64,000 bases of DNA, taken from NCBI GenBank assembly GCA_964019655.1, contig CAXHTR010000001.1:1364001-1428000 (forward strand), given 5' to 3'. The notes under the pieces are model-generated. The model was not told the origin of the DNA. It was given only the letters and a program-made list of their open reading frames with translations, and searched no databases. How positions within the stretch are numbered: position 1 is the first letter of the stretch; the number at the start of each line of letters is the position of its first letter. Made by a program: the position numbers and the translations under genes. Positions 28,159-36,544 of this stretch are shown here, piece after piece. Source of the DNA: Perkinsela sp. pyNocScin1. Lineage: Eukaryota > Euglenozoa > Kinetoplastea > Prokinetoplastida > Perkinselidae.

Positions 28159-29967
28159 TTAGGGGCTCCTTTTTCGCTGTTTTTTCGTTGACGGCATTGG
28201 AAACTTTGCACTTTTCTTTTTTTTCACATCTTGCGCTTCACGCAAAGTAATGTATTCTTTAACAGACGGCTCATCGGTGCCCATAGGGTGTTGATTCGCA
28301 TCTACTTTCTCAGTGCCATGTAAAGTAATGTTTTCCTTGTTTAAAACCTGCTCATTTTGTGCACTAAAAGCTTCTCTACCACTAAAGATATTATCGGAAT
28401 GGCCGCATTCTTTGTATCTCCTGATAGTTTCAGATAAATCGTTTGCATCAAGGGCCAATGATCTACCATGCCCGACAGCATTTTGCAAACTATTCCAGAC
28501 TTCCCTTTGGCAACTCTCGACAAGGCTGTTGATTGTCTTATCAATAGCTCCCTTCTCGTCCTTCTCTGTGTACTGTGAGACAGCAGTGACTAAAGCTTGT
28601 TCATTGAGCATTGCACATGCATTCTTAGTGGACGCCCTCAGCAGATCCTCTACCTTCACCTTGATATCGCGAGTGTTTATTTCTTGCACATAAGCTTTAT
28701 ATTCACCCTGTCGCTTTTCGGAGCTGCCTGATGGCTGTCTGAGCTCGCTTATAATACTCTGAGGATTCGCCACCGTTCCTACGAAATGCTGTCCGAACCG
28801 AGCTTGATGAATATATGGGAAAGGTTGTCCAGTCGAGGATGTATAATCAACAATGATACGCAATAAAGGAAGAGCAAGTTCGGGTGATCTCCTTGAGCTT
28901 ATATCGCTCTGTGATTCTACGTCGATGCATCGCTGCCTCAGCTCTTCAACTTTCCCTATCAAAAACTTTTCCACATCATCCCTTTGTCGCGAGATATTCT
29001 CATTTTGAAGCGACACAACGCACGACACGAAAGGCCGAAGATTCTGGAGTGCGTGAACTTTCACTCGGAAGTTACATCTGTTGATTTCGATGATGCATCC
29101 TGCTTTCGGATTAGTCTCATCTGAGTGTAAGGCCGTCATAATAGTGCTTCCAGGCTGAATGATGTCGTATGCTCTTTCACTAGATTCTTGAGCACATACC
29201 TCCGTTGGTACAGCTTTTTGTTGATGCTCATTGCCCCAGATAACGAGATCAGCCATTCCGATGAGCATATGCTCAGGAATACCTGTCTTTGAACCGGTAA
29301 GCTTTACCCCCCGATTCTGATGTAGGACCAAAATCCGGAACCATTTAGTCTCTTTGGGGACTTTCTTATCGATTGGAACTTTAAGTGAAACTTTACCTAG
29401 CATAAAGCAGCGATGGAGCCTTTCATCACGAACGTGACCTAGGCCATATACAGCTATGTAGGTTTCACCCTTTTTTATGAGGATTGGTTCAAGCTCAATG
29501 TTTTCAAGGTCTGTTGTGTGACCAAAATAGTTCAAGAGCCCACTCGATGATAAGAGATTCAGCGGACTTACTCCAGATACAATGTCATCATGGTTCCCGT
29601 GAATCGAAAAAATTGGAAGACATATATTCAAATTCTCATCGTCTACATTGGCGTGAGGCACAGGATGTGCGGCAAAATTTACCTTCTGGTCGCTCAAAAT
29701 TGAAAAACTTCTTTTTCTAGAGCCCATCACATACTTTTTTAGGATATTGAAAGTTTTCAACATAGTTTGAAGACTTGGTTTATGCTCGTGAAACAAGTCG
29801 CCACCAAAGATGCACATGTCGCAGTGGCTTTCGTGGGCGATACCTAAGCATTCTTCGAATGATACGAAGCTATCATTTGCGCGAACCTTATCGTTCTCGA
29901 GAAATCCAAGATGGTTGTCTGAGGTCACAAAGATTCGTATCGTGTTCGGATCTGTCTCAATTGCCAT
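28159..29967 (-). CDS. MRE11: MRE11 double-strand break repair nuclease (altered metal site)
   Basis: A 602-residue homologue. Phosphoesterase motifs appear in order: TSDNHLGF (residues ~13), GGDLFHE (~55), IHGNHDD (~125), LHQNRG (~215), WGNEHQQ (~243). The last normally reads GHEH, where both His coordinate manganese; here the first is Asn (AAT codon at 29230-29232). The capping domain follows (PGSTIMTALHSDET), then a charged C-terminal region (residues 410-602) ending in a Lys/Arg-rich tail, consistent with DNA binding. MRE11 works with RAD50 and NBS1/XRS2 in end resection. The ATG at 29965-29967 gives the expected start. Confidence 0.92.
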   Translation of the reverse strand: MAIETDPNTIRIFVTSDNHLGFLENDKVRANDSFVSFEECLGIAHESHCDMCIFGGDLFHEHKPSLQTMLKTFNILKKYVMGSRKRSFSILSDQKVNFAAHPVPHANVDDENLNICLPIFSIHGNHDDIVSGVSPLNLLSSSGLLNYFGHTTDLENIELEPILIKKGETYIAVYGLGHVRDERLHRCFMLGKVSLKVPIDKKVPKETKWFRILVLHQNRGVKLTGSKTGIPEHMLIGMADLVIWGNEHQQKAVPTEVCAQESSERAYDIIQPGSTIMTALHSDETNPKAGCIIEINRCNFRVKVHALQNLRPFVSCVVSLQNENISRQRDDVEKFLIGKVEELRQRCIDVESQSDISSRRSPELALPLLRIIVDYTSSTGQPFPYIHQARFGQHFVGTVANPQSIISELRQPSGSSEKRQGEYKAYVQEINTRDIKVKVEDLLRASTKNACAMLNEQALVTAVSQYTEKDEKGAIDKTINSLVESCQREVWNSLQNAVGHGRSLALDANDLSETIRRYKECGHSDNIFSGREAFSAQNEQVLNKENITLHGTEKVDANQHPMGTDEPSVKEYITLREAQDVKKKKSAKFPMPSTKKQRKRSP

Positions 29968-30081
29968 GGTTTAGAAAAAGAAAACACCACAAAAATTATA
30001 GATTATGTGAACGCAGCTTGTTCGATTCCCTTGTTTTTCAATTACATTCAAATTCCATAATTGATGTGATCAGAAATTACG

Positions 30082-30507
30082 CTATACATCGTATTGCTTC
30101 CGTAGAGTCTCCACGAAAGGGCTCGTTGGGTGCAAAAGGGGGAACATAGACTGTCTTCCAACCATGACACCAACGATGTAAAGAAATAGTAAACGGAGAC
30201 ACCATCGTAGGAAAACAATGAAATGGGTATGGTCGTAATCGATGAGCTTGCTTTGGGATAGGGCAGTGAATTCATCTCTTAATTTTCTGATGCGATAGCC
30301 AATACACATGGACTGTATACGCCAGTATTTTCGCGAAAGATCTGCTGTGAAGTCCTCACCTTGAGCTTGGTATTCTTCTACAGTTGACTTTACTTCTTTT
30401 GGTAATGTTTCTGACGATATGATCGCTTTTCTGTACACTTTATTGCCTATCGCGTTGAAGGGGTAAATAAAAGCGCTACCCACAGAGCCTACAATACGCT
30501 TCACCAT
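30082..30507 (-). CDS. Unrecognised small membrane protein, possibly mitochondrial
   Basis: The 141-residue protein starts MVKRIVGSVGSAFIYPF and contains one hydrophobic helix (FLRWCLRLLFLYIVGVMV, residues ~98-115) after a charged central region with a conserved-looking YWRIQSMCIGYRIRKLRDE stretch. A short tail follows. The layout resembles inner-membrane accessory subunits, but no family is recognised. It lies between the SNARE and MRE11 genes with gaps of about 95 and 115 bases. Confidence 0.6.
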   Translation of the reverse strand: MVKRIVGSVGSAFIYPFNAIGNKVYRKAIISSETLPKEVKSTVEEYQAQGEDFTADLSRKYWRIQSMCIGYRIRKLRDEFTALSQSKLIDYDHTHFIVFLRWCLRLLFLYIVGVMVGRQSMFPLLHPTSPFVETLRKQYDV

Positions 30508-30601
30508 TTGTCTTTATGGATTGAAAAAGATTGAAGGGGAAATGTGCTTCTCTTTTACTGTAGAAGAATACAACGGGTGGAAGTGATAAGAAAAGGCAGC
30601 A

Positions 30602-31237
30602 CTACGCCTGTCTTCGCTTTCGATACTTTAGGCTCAGTGCAATAACTAATGCAACAAAAATCAGCAACGAAAAAAATACGATGACTTTATCACGCATCAT
30701 TCTACGAACAAAGGCATTCATCTCTCGCCGAGCTCGCTGAATCTGAGTGCCTATAGTTTCCAAACCCTGGTCAATCTCATAGAACTTGTCCCTCTGTTGT
30801 CTGAGCCTTGACGAAGCTTCAGCGCCGAGCTCTTCTGTGCAATGAATAACTTGCTCACATCTTTTTAAAGCAGCCAAAGATTTTTCTTGCATGTCTTTTA
30901 TATCTTGGGTCATCACCCGAGACTTGCCCGCACTTCGCTTTGGAAGAAAAGACAGGGGCTGATTAGGATTAGGTTCAATCGCTTTGCGAATGGTATCAAT
31001 GTCATTCTGCAGTGATGAAATTATCTGCATGTGGTACTCTTTTTCTTTCCGTGAATTAAGCATCGACGCTTGAATTCTATAATCATGGAGAAGCTTAAGA
31101 CTAAAACCGATCGCATCATGCGCCGTGCTATAGCCCATGAGTCCCACAGTATGCTCTTTTTTACCATCCGTGTATTGCCGAGCTTCAGCGATCAAGTTTC
31201 TTATGTCGTCTTCGAGAACTTCAAAGCTAGTCTCCAT
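30602..31237 (-). CDS. Qb-SNARE, NPSN/Vti1-like
   Basis: The 211-residue protein has the SNARE layout: an N-terminal helical region, a SNARE motif (about 130-185: CEQVIHCTEELGAEASSRLR, then QQRDKFYEIDQGLETIG) and a C-terminal membrane anchor (VIVFFSLLIFVALVIAL) with a short basic tail. The central Gln of the motif (RLRQQRD) fits the zero layer of Q-SNAREs. The DKVIVFFSLLIF anchor entry resembles NPSN-type Qb-SNAREs, while TEELG resembles Vti1. It should function in Golgi, endosomal or plasma-membrane fusion. A pyrimidine run and TAG lie directly upstream of the ATG. Confidence 0.78.
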   Translation of the reverse strand: METSFEVLEDDIRNLIAEARQYTDGKKEHTVGLMGYSTAHDAIGFSLKLLHDYRIQASMLNSRKEKEYHMQIISSLQNDIDTIRKAIEPNPNQPLSFLPKRSAGKSRVMTQDIKDMQEKSLAALKRCEQVIHCTEELGAEASSRLRQQRDKFYEIDQGLETIGTQIQRARREMNAFVRRMMRDKVIVFFSLLIFVALVIALSLKYRKRRQA

Positions 31238-31240
31238 CAG

Positions 31241-31267
31241 CTACACATATGAATAAAAAAGAATCAA
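31241..31267 (-). promoter_or_regulatory. Predicted trans-splice acceptor for the Qb-SNARE gene
   Basis: On the minus strand TTGATTCTTTTTTATTC is followed by ATATGTGTAG, then CTG and the SNARE ATG. A pyrimidine tract with AG 3 bases from the start is the expected acceptor layout. Pattern-based inference. Confidence 0.5.
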
Positions 31268-31400
31268 GCTGACCGATAATACTGACAATGTCTTAAGTAC
31301 ACCGTGTTTATAGCTCAGCGTATCTACAGAAAGAAAATGTATGGCCGTGATTTTTTCAGCATGCTTCAGGCCCTTGGGGGAGTAAATCAACTTCATTGAA

Positions 31401-32207
31401 CTATAAATGCATCACCGAGTCTAAATCTGTAGCTAAGCTGTAGCATAAGTCATTAAGATGTACTGATACAACTTGAATATCAAAGAAGTGGGGAAGCATG
31501 CCCTTGAGCTCATCCTGAATGCGAGTAGAAAGGCAGTCCATTCCATCAAAACAACCGATAAGAACAACATTTGCCAAACAAGAAAATTTGAGAGCCGGCG
31601 TGAAGGCCGAGATACTCTGCAGTATAGATTCTGTTAGCCCCATCTGATTGATGCCCAGTAGATGAGGAGCGAAGAGGTATTTGAAAGCGTCAAATTCGTG
31701 GCTTTTATCAGGAGACTCTACGAAGTGGGCAGAACCAACAGAAATTCTTTGTAGCCCTTGATGCACCTGTCTTTGCTCAATTTGTGTTGAAATCCAGGAA
31801 CATTCATCGCGTACATCAACAACAGTGCAGACTTCTCTTCGCAAAAAATGTGCCGCTAAAGAAGCTCGAGTGAGAATTTTGACCACCCCGCTAGATGAAT
31901 TAGAAGATAGAAAAGAATCTAGCTGTATCTTTAGGGGCTGGGGCATCAAAGGTGGGACAGTAAAAATCAGGCATCTTTCACTTACTCGCATTTTGCAAGA
32001 AAGTTTCGTCCACAGAATTCGTAAGCTCTTCATATAGTGCTTTACGAAAGCCATGTGCCTGTTTACTCCCTTTTCACTCTGATCTAGAAAAAAATTGATG
32101 CTACAAGCTTCCTTTTCTTCTTTATTTGGCGACGCATGCTCTATTTTTGAGAGCTTTTCAAGATCAGTTGCTTGAATGCTATTCAATTCATAGTTAACAA
32201 TAATCAT
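31401..32207 (-). CDS. Divergent actin-related protein, reduced (ARP-like)
   Basis: This 268-residue protein aligns with actin-family landmarks in order. The stretch KSLRILWTKLSCKMRVSE parallels the actin EKIWHHTFYNELRV block and is followed by VPPLMPQPLK (actin EAPLNPK). Later VVDVRDECSWIS parallels the phosphate-2 strand VLDSGDG-type region. LFAPHLLGINQMGLTESILQ and ANVVLIGCFDGMD match actin LFQPSFLGMESCGIHE and ANTVLSGG. Much of subdomain 4 and the C-terminal end are missing, and no phosphate-1 loop is visible at the N-terminus, so nucleotide binding is doubtful. The nearest style is ARP6 or another nuclear ARP of chromatin remodellers, but this is uncertain. Confidence 0.6.
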   Translation of the reverse strand: MIIVNYELNSIQATDLEKLSKIEHASPNKEEKEACSINFFLDQSEKGVNRHMAFVKHYMKSLRILWTKLSCKMRVSERCLIFTVPPLMPQPLKIQLDSFLSSNSSSGVVKILTRASLAAHFLRREVCTVVDVRDECSWISTQIEQRQVHQGLQRISVGSAHFVESPDKSHEFDAFKYLFAPHLLGINQMGLTESILQSISAFTPALKFSCLANVVLIGCFDGMDCLSTRIQDELKGMLPHFFDIQVVSVHLNDLCYSLATDLDSVMHL

Positions 32208-32296
32208 CTATGAGAGAAACGCTTCAAGCATGTAAAGTCCTAAGTACTTGAAAAAGAGTATTCGCTTTATATGAGCTTCAAAGCTCATGGTTGCAT

Positions 32297-33106
32297 TCAG
32301 CGGTGCACTTTTTTTCGCTTTTTACTTTCATTTGCACATGTTTCATATTTTTCTATTAGCGCACTTACAAAATCATCCATTCTTTTGCCATTCTCTAGCA
32401 AAGAAACTTGCAAACTTGTAGCTGATGGCTTATTGCCTGCCGGCTGCACTATCGCCTTCGTTGTGTTTTGGTTCATCGTAGTCATTTCACTCACTGCTAA
32501 TCGCCTTTCTTGTTCATAGTGACTCTCCAACTTCTCAAGGATTTTCTTTGTTGAGGTCTTTTTATATAAGGGGGACTTCTTAACTTTCTTTTGTTGCACA
32601 AGAACATCGATAATTCCCTTAATCCGATTCACTTGACCAGCTTTTGAATTATCAAAAAGGGCATAGTTTTCAATAAGTACCTCAAAGTTTCCTCCAACTC
32701 TGTCAAAATTATGGACCAAATCATCTATTTCATCTTGTGAACCGCTGTAGCCCTCATAGAACGCTTTGACCTCTTCTTCAGTGACTTCATCATACATTGC
32801 ACGAAAAAGATTTGTCCAGTCTTGTTGTCTTGATGTAAGAGGGCAGCACTCAGCTCCAAAAACTCCAGTTGCATCATAAGCCGAGCGCGAGGCTTCTTCG
32901 CGAAGAACTGAATACGCAGCGCTTACTCTCTGAAATCGGCGGATATCTTTTTTACCTTCAGCTCTGTCTGGATGACATTGCAGAGCTTCTTGTCGATAAG
33001 CTTTCGTAATATCCCTTAGTGTTATTGCCTTATTTTCCTCTGTATTCCGCTTAGGTAAGCCAAGGATCGCGTACAAGTCTTCACCTTTCTTTATAAGCTT
33101 CTCCAT
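32297..33106 (-). CDS. DNAJC9: DNAJC9-like J-domain protein
   Basis: The 269-residue protein has an N-terminal J domain: DLYAILGLP, AYRQEALQCHPDRAEG with the HPD motif, RFQRVSAAYSVLREEASRSAYD. The DNAJC9 block follows: DWTNLFRAMYDEVTEEEVKAFYEGYSGS and IDDLVHNFDRVGGNFEVLI, matching DWEAYWRLLFKKIS...YKGSEEELADI. The C-terminus is Lys-rich (SKKRKKVHR). DNAJC9 links HSP70 to histone H3-H4 handling. I chose the ATG at 33104-33106, which starts the J domain; the frame extends 75 codons upstream but would overlap the next gene. Confidence 0.88.
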   Translation of the reverse strand: MEKLIKKGEDLYAILGLPKRNTEENKAITLRDITKAYRQEALQCHPDRAEGKKDIRRFQRVSAAYSVLREEASRSAYDATGVFGAECCPLTSRQQDWTNLFRAMYDEVTEEEVKAFYEGYSGSQDEIDDLVHNFDRVGGNFEVLIENYALFDNSKAGQVNRIKGIIDVLVQQKKVKKSPLYKKTSTKKILEKLESHYEQERRLAVSEMTTMNQNTTKAIVQPAGNKPSATSLQVSLLENGKRMDDFVSALIEKYETCANESKKRKKVHR

Positions 33107-33218
33107 TGACAAATTTGAATAGTATATGAAACAATTTAACGAGTGTATCGAAGGTACATGAGAATGTATTGCATCATCATGGACAAAACCGGCACTGACT
33201 GAGATTAGCTTCGCCCTT

Positions 33219-33809
33219 TCACGATGTATACTTGGACTTCGCTCTCTTTCCACTAAAGCTTTCAACTTTGTTCTTCCCGGCTGCGCTCGAATCACTTGAT
33301 TTGCTCTCATTGTTGACAGTATTGACGTCATTTTCGTTAGCGTGCTCGAACCTAGATGTCATTTCAACGCGGATCTTTTTATTGAAAGGGGTATTACCTA
33401 TGGCGGCAATTTTCATTCGCTTCTTTTTCTGCCGATGCTTGAACTGCTGCTTTTTTACACGGAACTTCCAGAGCCTTTTTTTGTTACCGTATGGTGTGTG
33501 AGAATTTCTCGGTAAATTGCAATAGTTTCCAAACCATTTCCTTCCCCATCTGCATTCAAAAGCTTCGCAACCATCTGAAAGAGTCGAAATTGAATTCTCC
33601 GCTGCTGCACCACACTCCGCGCTTCTTTGGAGTATCTGACGTGGGTTCATCAAAATTGAGCTACACATGATCTCGGAATTTCGCAAGCTAGGAGATGAAC
33701 GGATATTAATGCCACATGTATCGTGAAAGAACGTTCGGAGCATGGTCGGATTAGTCACATCGCGCTTTTGAACAGGCTTAATTAGAGCATTTTTCGCTAA
33801 CGAAAGCAT
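33219..33809 (-). CDS. Unrecognised basic protein, possible organelle RNA-binding or ribosomal protein
   Basis: The 196-residue protein begins MLSLAKNALIKPVQKRDV, a plausible mitochondrial presequence. The middle is Cys-poor and basic: TPYGNKKRLWKFRVKKQQ leads into a run of Lys, Arg and Gln near residues 115-130, an RNA-binding style typical of ribosomal proteins. The C-terminus is Ser/Asn-rich, ending in a basic cluster. No family is recognised. The following gene (DNAJC9) begins 113 bases downstream of its stop. Confidence 0.6.
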   Translation of the reverse strand: MLSLAKNALIKPVQKRDVTNPTMLRTFFHDTCGINIRSSPSLRNSEIMCSSILMNPRQILQRSAECGAAAENSISTLSDGCEAFECRWGRKWFGNYCNLPRNSHTPYGNKKRLWKFRVKKQQFKHRQKKKRMKIAAIGNTPFNKKIRVEMTSRFEHANENDVNTVNNESKSSDSSAAGKNKVESFSGKRAKSKYTS

Positions 33810-33859
33810 CAGTTACTAAGAGAATAGGAGAAAGAAAATTAAAAGGTGTCCCTGTTTCA

Positions 33860-33973
33860 TTAAGTCCTTATTTTACAGACATTGGAGCTAGACAGAGCTA
33901 AGTATCGGAAAGAGCTAACTAAAAGGGCTGGGATTGTGGCTAAGCCCCCTACAGCATATCTCTTCAAAAGCAT
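33860..33973 (-). CDS. Possible very small membrane protein (37 residues)
   Basis: In the 250-base gap between the 77-residue and 196-residue genes an ATG at 33971-33973 opens a 37-codon frame. It encodes a short basic start (MLLKRYAVGG), a hydrophobic helix (LATIPALLVSSF) and a polar tail. A TAG and CAG lie 14-25 bases ahead. This is the size and layout of small outer-membrane translocase or respiratory peptides, but no family is recognised, and a frame of this length could arise by chance. Confidence 0.25.
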   Translation of the reverse strand: MLLKRYAVGGLATIPALLVSSFRYLALSSSNVCKIRT

Positions 33974-34061
33974 GTTGTTGCGGGTTCGCTGAGCTAGATC
34001 AGCGGTAGATAAACCTTCTCAGTTCTATCTAGACAGTGAAATCATTTGAAATTCACACGCT

Positions 34062-34295
34062 TTAGTGGGAAACTTCATGTACAAACCAAACGAAAGTTAC
34101 AGCGAAGCAACAAATGACCAGAAAAAATGCCCTAAAATGCAGCGAAAGCTCGGGAATGGTGTCTCTTAAGTGATAGAGCATAGCACAAGTAGTAGCAAAA
34201 AGAAAAATTGTGGCAGCACTGACAACACGTATGGCGAGATTTATTGAAATGTGTGGAATCCATGGAAGCACCGGATATCGCTCATGAGAGATCAT
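34062..34295 (-). CDS. Small two-TM protein, first gene of left array
   Basis: The 77-residue frame encodes two hydrophobic helices (LAIRVVSAATIFLFATTCAML and AFFLVICCFAVTFVWFV) separated by a short loop with RDTIPEL. It starts YPVLPWIPHIS after MISHER. Length and the P-V-x-P...PH start are reminiscent of TMEM258/Ost5, but that is weak, and most kinetoplastids have single-subunit oligosaccharyltransferases, so I leave it unassigned. It is the outermost minus-strand gene before the divergent switch region. Confidence 0.5.
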   Translation of the reverse strand: MISHERYPVLPWIPHISINLAIRVVSAATIFLFATTCAMLYHLRDTIPELSLHFRAFFLVICCFAVTFVWFVHEVSH

Positions 34296-34582
34296 TGTTA
34301 ATCAAATGGAAATTCGCGGTCAGTAAAGATTTTCAAATCTCTAGATCGAAAGATCGCTTTTATACTTTTAAGGTATGTATCCTTTGCTCAACGCAGGAAC
34401 TTGGATTCATGAAACATATAAATCCATTTTTCGGAACGAGTTTGCTCCAAATGTTTCTGTGCAATGTTAGTTTCTCAATATATGATTCCATCATCGCGTC
34501 GATAATTGAAGCGGGATCTCTCTTGTTATTAATGAAAAATACCCAATCTTTTCGGGCACTACAGTCTACAAAAGTTACAATG

Positions 34583-34832
34583 GTTTAGAGCAGGGGTTCT
34601 GTACAATTTTTTCGTTTCACCCGACTTTTGGGTGAAATATTTCATTTTCACCCGACACCTTCGTTTGCACTCGCAAAGAGTGGCTCGCCTTCAGGGCTTT
34701 GAGGGGTGGTATTAGTAATTTGCCGGGTGAAACTTTTCAATTTCACCCGCGACTCAAATGTAAGCAGCCCTTTTTTTGGATTTTCACCCATTTTGGGTGA
34801 ATCACCCAGTTTTACGAACCCCTGGTTAAGAG
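34583..34832. mobile_element. hAT-like MITE with terminal inverted repeats and target duplication
   Basis: The element itself is 34591-34824 (234 bp). It begins CAGGGGTTC and ends GAACCCCTG, perfect 9-bp inverted termini; the match continues imperfectly (TGTACAA against GTAAAA). CAGGGGTTC-type ends are typical of hAT transposons. The flanking 8 bases are GTTTAGAG on the left (34583-34590) and GTTAAGAG on the right (34825-34832), 7 of 8 identical, matching the 8-bp duplication hAT elements create. Inside are about seven copies of TTTCACCC or its complement GGGTGAAA, in both orientations, resembling subterminal transposase-binding repeats. There is no coding capacity, so it is a non-autonomous element. 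Confidence 0.72.
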
Positions 34833-34836
34833 AATG

Positions 34837-35115
34837 CTAAGCAGATAAATTAAGTCCAGCACTCTCAAGGAGAATATCATGTGGCGAAGAATGCATAAAT
34901 TTCTGGCGCATTTCCAGAGAGCTTTGATTATTAGCAGCCTCAGCTTTAGGAACAATGACTGTTGCAGTGAAGCATATTCTTTTGATTTCATTTTCATCAT
35001 GATCTGATTGATTCACCACCGTATCCGTACAGCTGAACCCGAGAAGGGACGTCTTCCTCAAGCACTTGAGAGACCTTCTCGCAGCACTATGAGCACTAAG
35101 TCTGAATGCCCCCGA
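34837..35115 (-). pseudogene. Open frame without ATG, possible gene remnant
   Basis: A minus-strand frame is open for 92 codons, ending in TAG at 34837-34839, but its first ATG is far inside (…SSLEMRQKFM). The upstream part reads as ordinary protein sequence (FTATVIVPKAEAANN), yet has no start. It could be a decayed 3' end of a gene, an exon of an intron-containing gene, or chance. It sits directly beside the MITE in the switch region. Confidence 0.2.
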
Positions 35116-35296
35116 TTATTTCGAATAGTGTACGATTTCGCTCTAGGCTTGAAGAACGCGAGAAAATTTACGACGAAAACGTAATTCATTCTAAAAGGGA
35201 TCTCAAAATATGATCAATAAGCTATCGATCTGGTTAAGAAATCTGTGGTTATTGCCCGCGAAATTGATAAAGTACCTAATGTGAGATTATAAAGCT

Positions 35297-36448
35297 ATGA
35301 ATTTGCAAAAAATAAGTACTATTCGGCGGAAGGTTCAAAGGGTTTTCAGCCGCATGAGAAAAAGTACGAGTAACGAACTAAAAAATAAAATATGTTCGAC
35401 ATCAAATGATTCACTGATCGAGGATTGCTTTCGAGTGCTGCATGCTTCTGCGAATGACCCCAGAGCTCGATTGGAAATATACAGATCTCTGCCAACGGCA
35501 AATGTTTTCTTGCTAACAACTTCAAGACATAAACACGACCCGCTCCTCGTATATCCTCAAGCATTTATTTTTAGTACTGTTAAACAACCACTCTTGGAAT
35601 CGCAAAGCGATATGGAAGTTTTGGAAAGCTTGGTGCAGAAGAAGCCATGCCGAAGCGAATCTCCCGATGCCTGTGTGGTTGGAGTGCCAATATTCACCTC
35701 TGTGGAAAACTTGGAAAGATTCACCAAATTAAATAGTCTCTCAGTGAAAGGTCCAGACGAGACAATTTGGTTTGACAATTCTAACAGAACGACTAGTGTC
35801 CAGGAGATTAGTGACATGCAAGAGAGCTTGTCGTCAAAGAACATATTTTCCGCCGCGATACCAGTTTTTCCGTTCGTAAGCCCCTCTCATAAGCATTTTA
35901 CTGGCTGTTTCGCGGAATTCGAAAGGACCTTTCAACACTTGAAAATCTTTCCGGAGGATTTTTCACTTATTGTCAACCCATCATCTGCCTCCCAGTGGTC
36001 TATGACCCTCAATGAAGGTGCTAAAATTGCATCTTACAATACGATTCAACCATCTCTCTACCATGAAGTAGCTCGCGTTGTTTCAAGTGAGCTATATTCT
36101 TTTTTTCACAGCTTTTGTCCAGAAGTTGAAACGTGCAGTGTTACTGTTGCTCCTCGTCGCACCAAGATTGGTGATGAATACAATGCGCACCCATATGCAT
36201 TGATTTATGCAATAGAATCATCAGATTATGCAAAGACATTGAGAAGGCTAAATATTGGGCGTGAACGAGGGCATTGGTATGGCCATCCATCTGTATCATT
36301 TCGGAACATTCAAGATTTGAATTCCATGTGGATGAAAAACTTGGAAGAGTTTTACTCTAGTCCATCCCAGCGAGCTAACAAGACTTCAAGACGCGCTCAT
36401 GGCGCATATTCAGCATTTGAATTCCGCAAATGGTGGGATCCTGAGTAG
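35297..36448 (+). CDS. SseB-like domain protein, unassigned
   Basis: This 383-residue protein is the first gene of the plus array. Residues ~60-145 (RLEIYRSLPTANVFLLTT, then VVGVPIFTSVENLERF) follow the SseB N-terminal pattern, in which a helix and LxLP-type strand precede V-P-x-FTS-x-E-x-L. A second similar block may occur near residues 185-270 (AIPVFPF, FPEDFSLIVNPSS). The function of SseB domains is unclear in general. The N-terminus (IRRKVQRVFSRMRK) is strongly basic and could be a mitochondrial presequence; the C-terminus is polar. No EC function can be suggested. Confidence 0.6.
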   Translation: MNLQKISTIRRKVQRVFSRMRKSTSNELKNKICSTSNDSLIEDCFRVLHASANDPRARLEIYRSLPTANVFLLTTSRHKHDPLLVYPQAFIFSTVKQPLLESQSDMEVLESLVQKKPCRSESPDACVVGVPIFTSVENLERFTKLNSLSVKGPDETIWFDNSNRTTSVQEISDMQESLSSKNIFSAAIPVFPFVSPSHKHFTGCFAEFERTFQHLKIFPEDFSLIVNPSSASQWSMTLNEGAKIASYNTIQPSLYHEVARVVSSELYSFFHSFCPEVETCSVTVAPRRTKIGDEYNAHPYALIYAIESSDYAKTLRRLNIGRERGHWYGHPSVSFRNIQDLNSMWMKNLEEFYSSPSQRANKTSRRAHGAYSAFEFRKWWDPE

Positions 36449-36544
36449 AATACCCTTAAGATTGATTTTGCAGTTATTTTCTCTTCGCTAGCCGAAAATG
36501 CTTTGTCTTTTAGTTTTACCTGGTATCACTATGCATAAGAATTT

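Larger units (their letters stand above)
34296..35296. other. Divergent strand-switch region (probable transcription start zone)
   Basis: Minus-strand genes run leftward from 34295 and plus-strand genes rightward from 35297, leaving about 1 kb between them. In kinetoplastids such regions are transcription start regions for polycistronic arrays; this is inferred from layout. It contains a MITE-like element at 34583-34832 and an ATG-less open frame at 34837-35115. The rest is AT-rich with no tRNA or repeat I can identify. Confidence 0.55.

Noticed and set aside
30011-30032. tRNA B-box-like TTGTTCGATTCC
   Set aside because: No A box or clover-leaf partner could be found around it.
31241-31396. 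51-codon minus-strand frame with a C-terminal hydrophobic stretch
   Set aside because: It starts 4 bases after the ARP-like stop and its stop codon coincides with the SNARE acceptor AG, so it is more likely intergenic sequence.
33107-33331. 75-codon upstream extension of the DNAJC9-like gene
   Set aside because: It overlaps the basic protein gene, and the J domain starts naturally at the chosen ATG.
33880-34050. Possible structured RNA with short hairpins (CGCTGA...TCAGCG)
   Set aside because: Stems are short, no A/B box or Sm site was recognised, and the stretch partly overlaps the 37-codon frame.
34244-34588. Plus-strand 114-codon frame ending in the MITE's left duplication
   Set aside because: It overlaps the minus-strand 77-residue gene, has no recognisable protein pattern and its stop is created by the element's flank.
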